Shown here piece after piece: positions 7,526-16,582 of a DNA stretch of 64,000 bases. The notes under the pieces are model-generated. The model did not search any database. It was not told where the DNA came from and saw only the letters and a program-made list of their open reading frames with translations. This DNA comes from Paramicrobacterium chengjingii. GTDB taxonomy: Bacteria; Actinomycetota; Actinomycetes; Actinomycetales; Microbacteriaceae. Position numbers and translations under genes: made by a program. Position 1 is the first letter of the stretch, and each line of letters begins with the position of its first letter. The stretch is taken from positions 3,162,001-3,226,000 of the forward strand of contig NZ_CP061169.1 of NCBI RefSeq assembly GCF_011751765.2. The letters run 5' to 3'.

Positions 7526-8739
7526 CTCGGACTGACGCCGAGGCTGTCGAAGACCACGCGTCCACCCTGCACAACAGTCCGCGGGCGATCCGAATCGACG
7601 AGTGCGCCGAGGTCATCCAGCGGGTTTCCATCCAGGATCAGAACGTCGGCAACAGAGTTGACGTCGAGGTTTCCGAGGTCATCCCTTCTGATCAAACGAG
7701 AGCCAACGGATGTCGCAGAACGAAGCGTCTCGACGTTGCCGAGGATCTCGGCCTGAAGCCGCAGACCGTTGAGCTGCTCACCCTCGAGGTCACCCAGCAG
7801 GTCCGAACCATAGGCAATCTCGACCCCCGCTCGCTGAGCCAGTTCAATCGCCTTCTGCCCCGAAGCGAACACTTCCTTGTTCTTCTTCTGCGCACTTGCG
7901 GGAAGGCCAAGCTCGGCCCCTCGTCGCTTCATGGCGTCATAGGCGATCAAGGTCGGAACGAGCACGCTCTCCGTGGATGCCATCATCTCTGCCGCGCCAG
8001 CATCCATGAGATTTCCATGTTCAATCGAGCGCACGCCATTCGCGACGGCATGCCTGACCGCTTCTGCGGAGTACGCGTGCGCCGCGACGTAACTGCCTCG
8101 TCGGGTGGCTTCATCGGCCACTGCTTGGATCTCCTCGGCCGAGTATTGAGGAATCTCCAGCGGATCAACGGGCGAGATGACCCCGCCCGAGGCCATGATT
8201 TTAATCGCGTGCGCACCCGTTCGGAATCTCTCGCGCACAACTTTTCGCAGATCGGAGACACCATCAACAATCTGGTTGGAGTGCCCTCTGCAGAAGTCCA
8301 GTTGCATGTCGTCCGAACGCGGATCGCCATGGCCACCTGTTTGACTGAGAGCCGGCCCCGTGTAGAGGTATCGCGGCCCATCGATGACGCTCCTCTCCAG
8401 AGCCATCGCGATCCCTTTTTCACCCCCGGCAACATCGCGCACCGTTGTAAAGCCACGGTGCAGAGACGAACGCAGCCGCGTCGAACCGACAAGAGCGACG
8501 TAGCTCAGCGGGGCGTGATCGTTGAAGAACCCGTTGAGCGTGATTCCGTATGCGTGAAAATGAGCGTCGATCAGTCCAGGCATAACGACGCGCCCCCCGG
8601 CGTCGATCACTGAGGCGTCGGGGGCCGCGTCACCTCCATCGACAATCTTGCCGTCGCGCACGTGGAGGGTGCCTTCGTTGAGGTCCTCCGACGTGCCATC
8701 GAACAGCAGGGCGTTGATGATGGTCAGGTTTGCAGTCAT
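7522..8739 (-). CDS. Metal-dependent amidohydrolase
   Basis: A 405-residue cytosolic hydrolase of the amidohydrolase superfamily (imidazolonepropionase/prolidase-like subtype). Visible metal ligands are GLIDAHFHAYG (HxH), AIKIMASGGV (candidate carboxylated Lys), VAAHAYS, IEHGNLMD and GSDLLGD (Asp). These enzymes cleave C-N bonds in cyclic amides, dipeptides or similar compounds. It is the last gene of the IclR/polyamine-type importer operon and overlaps the monooxygenase-like gene by ATGA, so it probably acts on the imported compound after the AstE/AspA-like hydrolase. Its stop is shared with convergent merR, leaving no room for a separate terminator. Confidence 0.88.
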   Translation of the reverse strand: MTANLTIINALLFDGTSEDLNEGTLHVRDGKIVDGGDAAPDASVIDAGGRVVMPGLIDAHFHAYGITLNGFFNDHAPLSYVALVGSTRLRSSLHRGFTTVRDVAGGEKGIAMALERSVIDGPRYLYTGPALSQTGGHGDPRSDDMQLDFCRGHSNQIVDGVSDLRKVVRERFRTGAHAIKIMASGGVISPVDPLEIPQYSAEEIQAVADEATRRGSYVAAHAYSAEAVRHAVANGVRSIEHGNLMDAGAAEMMASTESVLVPTLIAYDAMKRRGAELGLPASAQKKNKEVFASGQKAIELAQRAGVEIAYGSDLLGDLEGEQLNGLRLQAEILGNVETLRSATSVGSRLIRRDDLGNLDVNSVADVLILDGNPLDDLGALVDSDRPRTVVQGGRVVFDSLGVSPS

Positions 8740-9044
8740 CCTTCTGCACCGATTTTCACGCGGAACGTCTGCCCAATTCCGACGACACCATCCATGAGGT
8801 CGCCCAACCGACCGTTGGATTCAGCACGGAACGGATTGTCTACCCAGCGCTGGTACGCCTCCTCATCGGGCCACAGCGCAGTCACGAGCACACGCCCAGA
8901 GTTGTCCGTGGCCACCGCGATATCGGTCGAGATTCCACCGGCCTCTTCCATTGCGCGCTGAAGAATCTGCTCTCTCTCATACGCCTCGAGGATGCTGTCG
9001 ATGCGATCCAGCGGAACATCGAACGTGAGAATCGTGCGGATCAT
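8736..9044 (-). CDS. Small ABM-fold protein (putative monooxygenase)
   Basis: A 102-residue protein with the pattern of the antibiotic-biosynthesis-monooxygenase (dimeric alpha/beta-barrel) fold: an opening beta strand MIRTILTFDVP, a helix with many charged residues, then VLVTALWPDEEAYQRWVDN. Such proteins act as cofactor-free oxygenases or as stress or binding proteins. It overlaps the amidohydrolase by four bases and follows the AstE/AspA-like gene by 42 bases, so it is translationally coupled in the operon. Function within the pathway is unknown. Confidence 0.7.
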   Translation of the reverse strand: MIRTILTFDVPLDRIDSILEAYEREQILQRAMEEAGGISTDIAVATDNSGRVLVTALWPDEEAYQRWVDNPFRAESNGRLGDLMDGVVGIGQTFRVKIGAEG

Positions 9045-9086
9045 GAATTACCTACTTTCCGGTTCGAGATATGGCAATTGCCGAGA

Positions 9087-10034
9087 TCAGAGCTCATCGA
9101 TAGTTGTGACCGTGCCGTTGTCGCCCACCATGAATCCATAGTCACCAGGAGCGCACCGCGTGTACTCCTCCCGAGTCAGAACAATGATGGTCTCGTCGAA
9201 CGGAGCTACGAGCTCTTCGACCACCTCGAATGTGTGAGGGTTTACGACGCGGCCGAGAACGGTTCCGCCCGGCACGACAGACCCCAGTGTCTCGGGGCCG
9301 AACTCCGAGATGACGGCTCCGCCTTTTGTGGGCCGAAGTGTGACGAGCGTGGTCATCACCTTCTGTGTCGGAGGATCCACTGGCTCACCCGGCAGCATCC
9401 CGACAGCGCGAAGCACGTTGAGTGTTCCTGCGACGGAGCGATCGAGGAAGTCAGTCGTCAGCTGCCCTCCGCCGCCAAGCTCGCTGACCATCGCTGGCTT
9501 CCCAGCCGACAGCATCATCTCTGCGGAGGAACCGGTGTACGGGTCGTGGTGGTAGAGGAGAGAAGTGCCGTAGTTTTTCGCCAGCACCTCGGCGCCCGAG
9601 TGGACGTAAGCGTAATCGACGGTCGAATACAGGCCGCTGCTATGGAAATCGATGAAGTAGTCAGCGCCCTCCTGAATCTCGACGAGCGCTGCAGCGAGCT
9701 GCTCAGTCAATGATCCTCCGGCATCCCCGGGGAAGATCCGATTCAGGTTGAGCCCGTCCTGTGTCGTGTGCCGTGTCATGCTCTCGTACGCATACGGGTT
9801 GCTGACCGGTACGGCGACGAGGGTACCCGTGAGTTCGTTCTCGTCGACGGCATCGACGATGCGCCTCACCGCTTCGACTGCAGTGGCTTCGTCACCGTGA
9901 ATTCCGCCGAAGATGAGAAAGCGCGGACCGGGCTCGCTCCCTGTGATCGTGTGAATGGCCAACGAGATGTCGGCGCCGGTTGGCATTGTCGTGATGTGTT
10001 TGTAGTCAAGTGCGCGAGATGCTTTCGTACCCAT
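9087..10034 (-). CDS. AstE/AspA-family zinc hydrolase (M14-like)
   Basis: A 315-residue cytosolic member of the succinylglutamate desuccinylase/aspartoacylase family. The zinc-binding HxxE is in GGIHGDE (His46, Glu49), the substrate-binding NLNRIFPG follows, and the third ligand is in FIDFHSSG. These enzymes remove acyl groups from N-acyl amino acids or related amides; some relatives act on ectoine derivatives. It lies directly after the permease gene in the IclR operon, suggesting that the importer brings in an acylated amine or amino acid. Confidence 0.85.
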   Translation of the reverse strand: MGTKASRALDYKHITTMPTGADISLAIHTITGSEPGPRFLIFGGIHGDEATAVEAVRRIVDAVDENELTGTLVAVPVSNPYAYESMTRHTTQDGLNLNRIFPGDAGGSLTEQLAAALVEIQEGADYFIDFHSSGLYSTVDYAYVHSGAEVLAKNYGTSLLYHHDPYTGSSAEMMLSAGKPAMVSELGGGGQLTTDFLDRSVAGTLNVLRAVGMLPGEPVDPPTQKVMTTLVTLRPTKGGAVISEFGPETLGSVVPGGTVLGRVVNPHTFEVVEELVAPFDETIIVLTREEYTRCAPGDYGFMVGDNGTVTTIDEL

Positions 10035-10094
10035 GATTCTCCTTCGTATCTGTTGTGGTCAGGTGTATGCCGCCGTCTGAGTGGCGGCGCGCCG

Positions 10095-11816
10095 TCACCG
10101 TGACGACGCGAGCCCGGCTTTTTCGCCGCGCAAGAGGAAGAGGCCAGCGACAAATGCGATGACCAATGAAAGTGCGATGAGCAGTGATGCCAACGCAGCC
10201 AGCGTTGGGTCTTGGTATTTCTGCATGTAGGTGAACATCCACACGGGAAGAGTCTCCTGACCCGGCTTCAGCAGAAATACGGTCATGTCGACCTCGTCGA
10301 AACTGACGATGAACGCGAAGAGACCCGCTGCGATGAGTGAGGGGCGAATTGCGAACAGCGTCGACGCTCTGAATGCTCTCAGTGGACCGGCGCCGAGGTC
10401 GCGAGCCGCGTCGTCGAGCGTTGCGTCTGTGCGGGACAGCGCCGACGTCAGAACGATGACGACAAACGGAAGTGTAATGATGACGTGCATGGCGATGATG
10501 CCCGCTATTCCCTGGAGCACACCGGTGATGTTCAGCAGAAGAAAGGCGGCGAGCCCAATCGTCACCTTTGGGACGACCATTGGCGCAAGACTCAGCACCG
10601 AGACGCCGCGCAGCACAAGTCCCCGATAGCGGTGAAAGCTGACGCTCGCCATGGTGCCGATGATCAGAACGATGACCGTCGCCCACAGAGCAATGAACAC
10701 GCTCGCGTACGCAGCTTCCCCGAGCCCGTCTTGACTCAGCAAGTTCGCGTACCACTTTGTTGACCATCCCGGCAGAGGCCATGCCCCATACGAGGCTGAG
10801 GAAAACGACGAGATGATGATAATTATGAGCGGGGAAAGAACAAAGATGTAGACGGCGATCATCCATGTGGCAAGACCGCCATGGATGCTCTTCTCTCCGG
10901 GTGCAGCGGTAACCCCCTGCGCCCCGCCGACCTGCGTCTTCTTCTGAGCCAGGGTGAACAGACCGAGCACAACGACTGCCAAGACAAGCAACACGATGCT
11001 CGTGACCGCAGCCATGGGCCACTGCACGGTGTTCACGTCGCTATACACAAGTGTTGCCAGAACCGACACTCTGCCGCCGCCGAGAAGGGATGGAGTCGCA
11101 AACGAGCTCATCGACAGCGCAAAGGTAATCTGCGCTCCTGCAATGATTCCGGGAAGGATCAACGGAAGAATCACACGCCGAAACGTCGTCCATGGTCGGG
11201 CTCCCAGGTCAATCGCGGCATCCCTTAGCGCCCCGTCAAGTTGACCGAGAGAGCTGAGTATCGGAAAGACGACGAAGGGCAGAAATATGTGAACGAGCGC
11301 GATGACGACTGCCGGACGCGCATACAGCATGTCCAGCGGCTGCATACCGACGAGCCCCACCGCCCAGTTCACAATTCCCTTCTGCCCGAGAAGCAGACTC
11401 CACCCATACGTTCGAGCGATAACACTCGTCATCAGAGGCGCGAAGACGATGAAGATTCCGACGAATCTCCAGGTGGAACTCTTCATGCGGTGCAGCCCGT
11501 AAGCAGTGGGAACAGCGATGACCGTCGAGATGACGGCGCTTAATGCGGCGATGAGGAATGTCTCCCCGATCGCCTCCAGTCTGCTGCTCGACGTGAAGAA
11601 TGCCGACCAATGTGCAGCCGTCGTCCCTGAACCGCCGCCCATGTCTTCCTGCAGCGATTGATCGACAAGCAGCGCGATGGATCCGAGAAACAGAGTGAGC
11701 AAAAGCAGCGCTGTCGGTGATGCAAGCGCAAGTCCGACCCAGCGAGGCCGGCTCGAGTGCTGGCTGCCGATCACTGGTGTTCTGCGGCCGCGCTGCGCCG
11801 AAATCTGTGAGACCAC
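10095..11816 (-). CDS. Fused ABC permease (PotB-PotC/FbpB type)
   Basis: A 573-residue membrane protein made of two permease modules in one chain. The first has six predicted helices between about residues 30 and 290; the second follows a hydrophilic linker near 300. Each has an EAA-type loop (DAAIDLGARPWTTFRRVILP and DDAARDLGAGPLRAFRAST). It therefore replaces the usual PotB/PotC pair and forms the whole channel. The start is a GTG with an AGGACAGG box. It sits 12 bases after the binding-protein gene. Confidence 0.9.
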   Translation of the reverse strand: MVSQISAQRGRRTPVIGSQHSSRPRWVGLALASPTALLLLTLFLGSIALLVDQSLQEDMGGGSGTTAAHWSAFFTSSSRLEAIGETFLIAALSAVISTVIAVPTAYGLHRMKSSTWRFVGIFIVFAPLMTSVIARTYGWSLLLGQKGIVNWAVGLVGMQPLDMLYARPAVVIALVHIFLPFVVFPILSSLGQLDGALRDAAIDLGARPWTTFRRVILPLILPGIIAGAQITFALSMSSFATPSLLGGGRVSVLATLVYSDVNTVQWPMAAVTSIVLLVLAVVVLGLFTLAQKKTQVGGAQGVTAAPGEKSIHGGLATWMIAVYIFVLSPLIIIIISSFSSASYGAWPLPGWSTKWYANLLSQDGLGEAAYASVFIALWATVIVLIIGTMASVSFHRYRGLVLRGVSVLSLAPMVVPKVTIGLAAFLLLNITGVLQGIAGIIAMHVIITLPFVVIVLTSALSRTDATLDDAARDLGAGPLRAFRASTLFAIRPSLIAAGLFAFIVSFDEVDMTVFLLKPGQETLPVWMFTYMQKYQDPTLAALASLLIALSLVIAFVAGLFLLRGEKAGLASSR

Positions 11817-11828
11817 AACGCACCTGTC

Positions 11829-12971
11829 CTAGATCTTCGGAACGACGTTGTTGTTCCAGCGCTCTGTCCACTCGGCCTGCTTTTCGCCGACGATGTCGTA
11901 GTCGATCTCCAGCAATCCATCGATCGTGGACTGCTGGAACGCGGGCAGATCTGCCAGGGAATCTGGAATCTCGGCACTTTGTGTTGCAGGAATCTCAATG
12001 GATGTCTCGGCCCAGCGTGAGACCCACTTCGGCGAGAGCATCTCGTTGATGATGTCTTGACACACCTCGGTCTCGTCGTCTCCCTGTCCGGCAACGGACT
12101 GCAGAAAAACAGGAAGCGGCATGGCGCCCTCGTCTGGAACGACATACTCGAGAGGGGCACCCTCGTTGATCCACTGCTGGCCTGTGCCGGCGAAATATGT
12201 AGTCAGAGGGGCTGTTCCGTCACTGAGCACATTGAGGTACTGCGGGTTGGACTCGACGATCAGCTTGATCTGATCTGCACGCTCTTCCCAGATCTTCCAT
12301 CCCGGTTCCATATCGTCCAAGCTGCCGCCGTTGGCGAGCGCTGCCGCGTAGACGGCATACCAGGGGAAGTTGAAGAGGCTGAGTGTGCCCTTGTATTTTC
12401 TGTCCCAGAGGGCTGACCACGATGTTGGCTTACTTCCCAAGGCATCCGGGTTGAGCAAGAGCCCGTACTGGTCTGATCCGATCCCAATGCCTTTGTGATC
12501 GTCACGCTGGAAAATTGGCAGAACGTCTGCGGCGTTCTTCATCGATGAGTAGTCCAACGACTCCCACATATCGTCACCGATGCCTTGAATAGACGTATTC
12601 GTATTGAAGAAGCCCATGTTGACGAGAGGTTTCTCTGGGTCGGCCTTCCGCTGCGCGAGCATCTTGCCGTACCCGACCGAGTTGGACTGTTCATAGAACT
12701 CGATGGAGACATTCGGGTTGCTCTCCATGTACTCCTTCGCAAACTCCTTAGGCATCTTTGCCAAGTCTCCGCCGAGAAAAACGAACATTGTGATCGAGAG
12801 CTTCTTTCCACCTCCTCCGTTGCTTCCGCCGTCCTGCGCGAAAGGTGACGAGCACGCACTCAGCGTGGACGCTGCCGCCAACCCTGCAGTGCCCATGAGA
12901 AAGCCACGCCTCGACAGCCGGCTCCGAACGGCCTCTATGCCCCGGGCCCCACTCTTATCGGTGTTATTCAT
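11829..12971 (-). CDS. Polyamine-type ABC substrate-binding protein, Tat lipoprotein
   Basis: A 380-residue extracellular solute-binding protein of the PotD/spermidine-putrescine group. The N-terminus has a twin-arginine motif SRRGFLMG (Arg21-Arg22) and lipobox LSAC (Cys40), so it is probably exported folded by Tat and lipidated. The segments SALWDRKYKGTLSLFN and APLEYVVPDEGAMP are typical of this cluster. It follows the ATPase gene by 28 bases. The ligand may not be a polyamine: the operon carries acyl/amide hydrolases that suggest an N-acylated compound. Confidence 0.9.
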   Translation of the reverse strand: MNNTDKSGARGIEAVRSRLSRRGFLMGTAGLAAASTLSACSSPFAQDGGSNGGGGKKLSITMFVFLGGDLAKMPKEFAKEYMESNPNVSIEFYEQSNSVGYGKMLAQRKADPEKPLVNMGFFNTNTSIQGIGDDMWESLDYSSMKNAADVLPIFQRDDHKGIGIGSDQYGLLLNPDALGSKPTSWSALWDRKYKGTLSLFNFPWYAVYAAALANGGSLDDMEPGWKIWEERADQIKLIVESNPQYLNVLSDGTAPLTTYFAGTGQQWINEGAPLEYVVPDEGAMPLPVFLQSVAGQGDDETEVCQDIINEMLSPKWVSRWAETSIEIPATQSAEIPDSLADLPAFQQSTIDGLLEIDYDIVGEKQAEWTERWNNNVVPKI

Positions 12972-12999
12972 GATTGATTCCTCAATTTCGTTCGAGACT

Positions 13000-14031
13000 T
13001 CAACGGCTCAATTCGACAACGGCGTTCGAACGCCATCCGATTTCAACTTCTTCCCCCACGCCGGGTTGAAAGTCCGAGACAGCGGGACTCTCGACAGCGA
13101 CAGTCGCACCGCTGCCAATGACAACGCGATAGCTCACGACCGAGCCGCCAAACGAGACATCTGCAACCCTCCCGGCGAAGCGATTCTCGATCTCGGGAAC
13201 GAGCGTCTTGCCGATGTGCACCACTTCGGCTTTGACTGCAACAGCACCAGCGTTCTCTCCGTTCGAAGGGGCCTCGGCACCTGAAAGCTCACGAGTCTCG
13301 ATGACGTTCGTGTCGCCGACGAAGGCTGCGACGAATCGGCTTGCCGGCTTGTTGTATACCTCGCGGGGCGAACCCACTTGCTCGATCACGCCGTTGTTCA
13401 TCACGGCGATGGCGTCAGACATTGTGAACGCCTCGTGCTGGTCGTGAGTGACGTAGACGAACGTCGTCTCGGAGTCCTTCTGTATCTGCTTAAGTGCACG
13501 CTGCATCTGGACGCGCAGCTTTTGGTCGAGGGAGCTCAACGGCTCATCGAGCAGAAGCACCGCGGGCTCATTTGCGAGGGCTCGGGCAATCGCCACTCGT
13601 TGCTGCTGACCTCCCGATATCTCGTGCGGGTACCGGTTTGCGAGCTCTGTGAGACCAACAAGGTCGAGCTTCTCGTCGACGATTCTGCGAACATCGTCAC
13701 GACCCCGTCGGTGAACTTTGGGCCCGAATGCGACGTTCTCCGCAATGGTCATTTGAGGAAAGAGCGCAAGTCGTTGAAAGACAAGGTTCGTGGCTCGCTT
13801 GTGCCCAGGAGTTTCTTTGACTGACGTGCCGCGAACGAGAACTTCTCCGTCGGTTGGATCGTCAAGTCCTGAGAGCAGACGCAGGAGTGTGGATTTGCCG
13901 CACCCCGAGGGCCCCAGTAGTGAGAAGAACGAGCCGCGCTCAACCTGCAGGTTGATCTTGTCCAGGGCGACGACACCGCCGCCGAAGACTTTCCGGACGT
14001 TGCGAGTTTCGATATCAATCTCTGACGACAT
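13000..14031 (-). CDS. Polyamine-type ABC ATPase (PotA-like)
   Basis: A 343-residue ATPase with Walker A GPSGCGKST near residue 40, Q-loop NLVFQRLALFP, signature ISGGQQQRVAIARAL, Walker B VLLLDEPLSS, and a C-terminal TOBE-type region, as in PotA. It energises the fused permease. ATG 14031 has GAGG six bases upstream and overlaps the last 17 bases of iclR, showing translational coupling; a longer frame reading is less likely. One ATPase gene serving a single-chain permease implies a homodimeric NBD pair. Confidence 0.93.
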   Translation of the reverse strand: MSSEIDIETRNVRKVFGGGVVALDKINLQVERGSFFSLLGPSGCGKSTLLRLLSGLDDPTDGEVLVRGTSVKETPGHKRATNLVFQRLALFPQMTIAENVAFGPKVHRRGRDDVRRIVDEKLDLVGLTELANRYPHEISGGQQQRVAIARALANEPAVLLLDEPLSSLDQKLRVQMQRALKQIQKDSETTFVYVTHDQHEAFTMSDAIAVMNNGVIEQVGSPREVYNKPASRFVAAFVGDTNVIETRELSGAEAPSNGENAGAVAVKAEVVHIGKTLVPEIENRFAGRVADVSFGGSVVSYRVVIGSGATVAVESPAVSDFQPGVGEEVEIGWRSNAVVELSR

Positions 14032-14842
14032 TGGACACCTCACGCGAAAACTTGACGACATGATCAATGGGGAGTGACGAGAGCGCCGCCGCCTCGTTCA
14101 GCAGCAGTTTTGCTGCCTCGTCCGCGATCTCTGGAAGAAATCGTGCGGAGGGCCCTGCGACTGAGACGGCACCGACGGCCAGACCGTCTTGACCGATGAT
14201 GGGCACGGCGCGACACCGCAATCCAGGGGCAAAGGTCTCTTCGTCTTTCGTGTAGCCATCGGCGAGCGCCTGGTGCAACTCGCTGTCAAGATCTTCAAGG
14301 CGCGGACTGCCATCTTCGCGTTCCCATGCAACGGCAAGCTCGTGCTTCCGCTGGTCTGAGGACCGCGACAGAATCGCCTTGCCTAGTGCAGCTGCGGTGG
14401 GTGACACCTGCTCGCCGACACGATGCACTGCGCGAAGCGAGTGCTCAGATTCCGTCCTCGCGACGATGACGATGCGGTCTCCGATGATGAGGCCGCCGGT
14501 GACGCTTTCCCCCGTTGCCTCTGCAATGCGCATTGTCGCGGCTTCAATCCGCTGCGGGGTATGGAGCTGTGCATTGACGACGACGGCCATCCTCACGACG
14601 CGTCCACCGGGCAGGTACTTTCCGTGGCCGTCTTGCACGAGGAAATCCCAGTCTTCAAGATTTCTCACCAAACGCGACGTCGTTGACATCGGAACGCGTG
14701 CCCGCTCAGAGATTTCGGTCATTGTCAGCGGAGCATCGTCCGCGATCACCGCCAACTCGAGCAGGTCGAGTATCCGACCCATGTAGCTAGGCTTTGGACT
14801 CTCACTGAGTGAAAGCCCCTCTTCATTGAGTGCAACTCCCAT
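14015..14842 (-). CDS. IclR-family transcriptional regulator
   Basis: A 275-residue regulator. The N-terminal winged helix (LTMTEISERARVPMSTTSRLVRNLEDWDFL) is followed by an IclR effector domain with GDRIVIVARTES, SPTAAALGKAIL and GLRCRAVPI. It heads the importer operon and probably responds to the imported compound or its breakdown product. The ATG at 14842 lacks a ribosome-binding site, but a -10 box TAGTGT ends seven bases upstream, as expected for a leaderless mRNA starting at the ATG. A TTG six codons upstream would lie inside the promoter. Confidence 0.88.
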   Translation of the reverse strand: MGVALNEEGLSLSESPKPSYMGRILDLLELAVIADDAPLTMTEISERARVPMSTTSRLVRNLEDWDFLVQDGHGKYLPGGRVVRMAVVVNAQLHTPQRIEAATMRIAEATGESVTGGLIIGDRIVIVARTESEHSLRAVHRVGEQVSPTAAALGKAILSRSSDQRKHELAVAWEREDGSPRLEDLDSELHQALADGYTKDEETFAPGLRCRAVPIIGQDGLAVGAVSVAGPSARFLPEIADEAAKLLLNEAAALSSLPIDHVVKFSREVSNVVRD

Positions 14843-14849
14843 GCTGGGG

Positions 14850-14879
14850 ACACTAGACAACGCCCATGACCCATGTCAA
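14850..14879 (-). promoter_or_regulatory. Leaderless promoter of iclR operon
   Basis: Minus-strand TTGACA (14879-14874), an 18-base spacer and TAGTGT (14855-14850), ending seven bases before the iclR ATG. The -35 box is part of the left arm of a 9-bp inverted repeat. Confidence 0.65.
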
Positions 14880-14917
14880 GGGTTTTTCATATTTCAATGC
14901 CACATGAGTTGACATGG
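14871..14917. promoter_or_regulatory. 9-bp inverted repeat, candidate IclR operator
   Basis: CCATGTCAA (14871-14879) and TTGACATGG (14909-14917) are perfect inverted copies 29 bases apart; the left arm overlaps the -35 box of iclR. Binding there would give autoregulation. The right copy could equally be a -35 element facing the other way, but no gene follows on that side. Confidence 0.45.
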
Positions 14918-15068
14918 CACGGCAAAATCACCCCGGAAGACAAGCGTCGACGACGCGCGCGAACCTCCCTTTGTGAGGCTCAGCCGAGAGTACGAGCGAC
15001 AGCGGCGTTATACCCGATCAACTGCGATAAATTGCGCCGATAGTCGACGGCGGTTGCTCGACGGCAGA
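14918..15068. other. Intergenic stretch downstream of the DUF4127 gene
   Basis: About 150 bases between the iclR control region and the end of the DUF4127 gene. I see no open frame with coding character and no strong hairpin, so how transcription of the DUF4127 operon ends is unclear. Confidence 0.5.
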
Positions 15069-16568
15069 TCACCGTGAGAGAGTGATCGCCACCTCAAAGC
15101 TTCGGCGCCACGGCAGCGTCAACGACGTGACAGTCCAGTCGCCACCGGGCAGCGTCTCACGCAGCATCCGGTTCATGTCGTCACGGATCACCGACTGCGC
15201 ATTCTCGACGCGCGAATCATCGGCGAGCGGGAAGCGATCGGGGAAGAGCTGCTGTCCCTTCTCGCTGCGAATCACCGCCTGATACGCGTAGTCGTCAAGT
15301 AGTCGCGTGAGCAGGGCCCGTCGCGACGCATCGGCATCGAAGCCGCCCGACGCACGACCCACCTCGCCCGCGACACACAGCGAGATGACACTGCCGATCG
15401 TGTTTCCCGCGGTGTTCCATGCCCCAAACGCCTCCAGTCGCTCGAGCAGCCCCTCCGCAGCGAGTCGCTTCAGCAGCTCGGCGTCGGCACCGTTCGGAAA
15501 CCGCACGTCGGCGAGTGCGACGCGGCTTCCCTCATCGAGGGAGCGTCGCACCAGCTCGACGGTAGCCTCGGCGGCATCCAGGTCTGGCGTTTCCGGGTAG
15601 CCGCGGAACATGTCGTGCCTGTCCGGGTCGGGCGCATGCAGCACGAGCACGACGTCGGCCTCCGCCTCGGCACGCTCTGCGCCGGCCGCACGAATCTGCC
15701 GATCGACGGATTCGGCGAGCGGACAGTTCTCAAACGGCGGCACACGGTCAAACCCGCCCTGCTGCGCAGTGCGCGCAGCGAAGGTAGGGCGGATGCCGTC
15801 GGTTGACGCGATGGCACGGGCCACGAGTGCAGCGCCCACTTCATCCGCTCCCGGGTACATGAGCGTGTCGCGCGCGCCGGGGAGAAAGCGCATCCAGTGC
15901 CGCAGCCACACCTGCTCGGCCGAGCCGGCGGCGAAAGTCGCGGTGTCGTCCGCCGTGATCGCGAGAAAGTCGACGGTGCCCTCATTGCGCAGCAGCAGGG
16001 CATTCATGTTCACCATGTGGTTGCGGGCACGGCGCGATGCGTAATCAGAGAGGATGCCGTCGGGCACGTCGATCGGCGAATCAATCTGGTCGGTCTCGGT
16101 GCTGTCGAGCTGTTGGTGAAGGGCGCCGCCAAGCGCGTGCAGATCTTTGCCGTAACCCTTCCAATACTCGGGCTCTTCTGCATTGGAGTACGAGTTGCTC
16201 GCCCTCATCACAAGGCTGACGGCGAAGATGGTGATCTCGGGCCGCGACCGCTTGATCTCGCGCAGCACGTCGAGCCGCGCAACAACGTCGCGCACCGAGT
16301 CGTGCGACGTCCGACTCGCGATCAGGCCTCCATAGAGCAGCATATCGATCGAGACGACAAGGTGCGTTGTGCGCGGGTCGCTTGCCCTTTCGCGCAGCCA
16401 TGCGGCGAGAGCATCCGTGTCTCCCTGCATGCGATAGTTCGGTAACATCGCGGCGTCGGGCACGTCGAGGGCCACACCGGCGACGTTCGCGACGTCCCCA
16501 GGCAGCAGCACGTTGACGGGGCGATCATCGAGGGGCAGCAGGGCGATTCGGCGGTCGTGAGAGTTCAT
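15069..16568 (-). CDS. DUF4127 family protein
   Basis: A 499-residue soluble protein beginning RRIALLPLDDRPVNVLLP, the characteristic opening of the DUF4127 family; no signal peptide or membrane segment is visible. Other family-like segments are LVVSIDMLLYGGLIASR, VMRASNSYSNAEEPEYW and LLDDYAYQAVIRSEK. The biochemical role of the family is not established. It lies 14 bases after the GntR regulator gene in the same direction, so it is co-transcribed with the regulator of the neighbouring amino-sugar-like importer and is probably an enzyme of that pathway. Confidence 0.85.
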   Translation of the reverse strand: MNSHDRRIALLPLDDRPVNVLLPGDVANVAGVALDVPDAAMLPNYRMQGDTDALAAWLRERASDPRTTHLVVSIDMLLYGGLIASRTSHDSVRDVVARLDVLREIKRSRPEITIFAVSLVMRASNSYSNAEEPEYWKGYGKDLHALGGALHQQLDSTETDQIDSPIDVPDGILSDYASRRARNHMVNMNALLLRNEGTVDFLAITADDTATFAAGSAEQVWLRHWMRFLPGARDTLMYPGADEVGAALVARAIASTDGIRPTFAARTAQQGGFDRVPPFENCPLAESVDRQIRAAGAERAEAEADVVLVLHAPDPDRHDMFRGYPETPDLDAAEATVELVRRSLDEGSRVALADVRFPNGADAELLKRLAAEGLLERLEAFGAWNTAGNTIGSVISLCVAGEVGRASGGFDADASRRALLTRLLDDYAYQAVIRSEKGQQLFPDRFPLADDSRVENAQSVIRDDMNRMLRETLPGGDWTVTSLTLPWRRSFEVAITLSR

Positions 16569-16582
16569 TGCGTCCTGTCTCG

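Noticed and set aside
7021..8613. Long open frame (530 codons) on the plus strand opposite the amidohydrolase
   Set aside because: It lies almost wholly antisense to a gene with clear catalytic motifs, has no domain-like segments and is a by-product of high GC.
10006..11022. Second minus-strand frame within the fused permease
   Set aside because: Same strand but a different frame inside a membrane protein; Arg/His-rich without helices.
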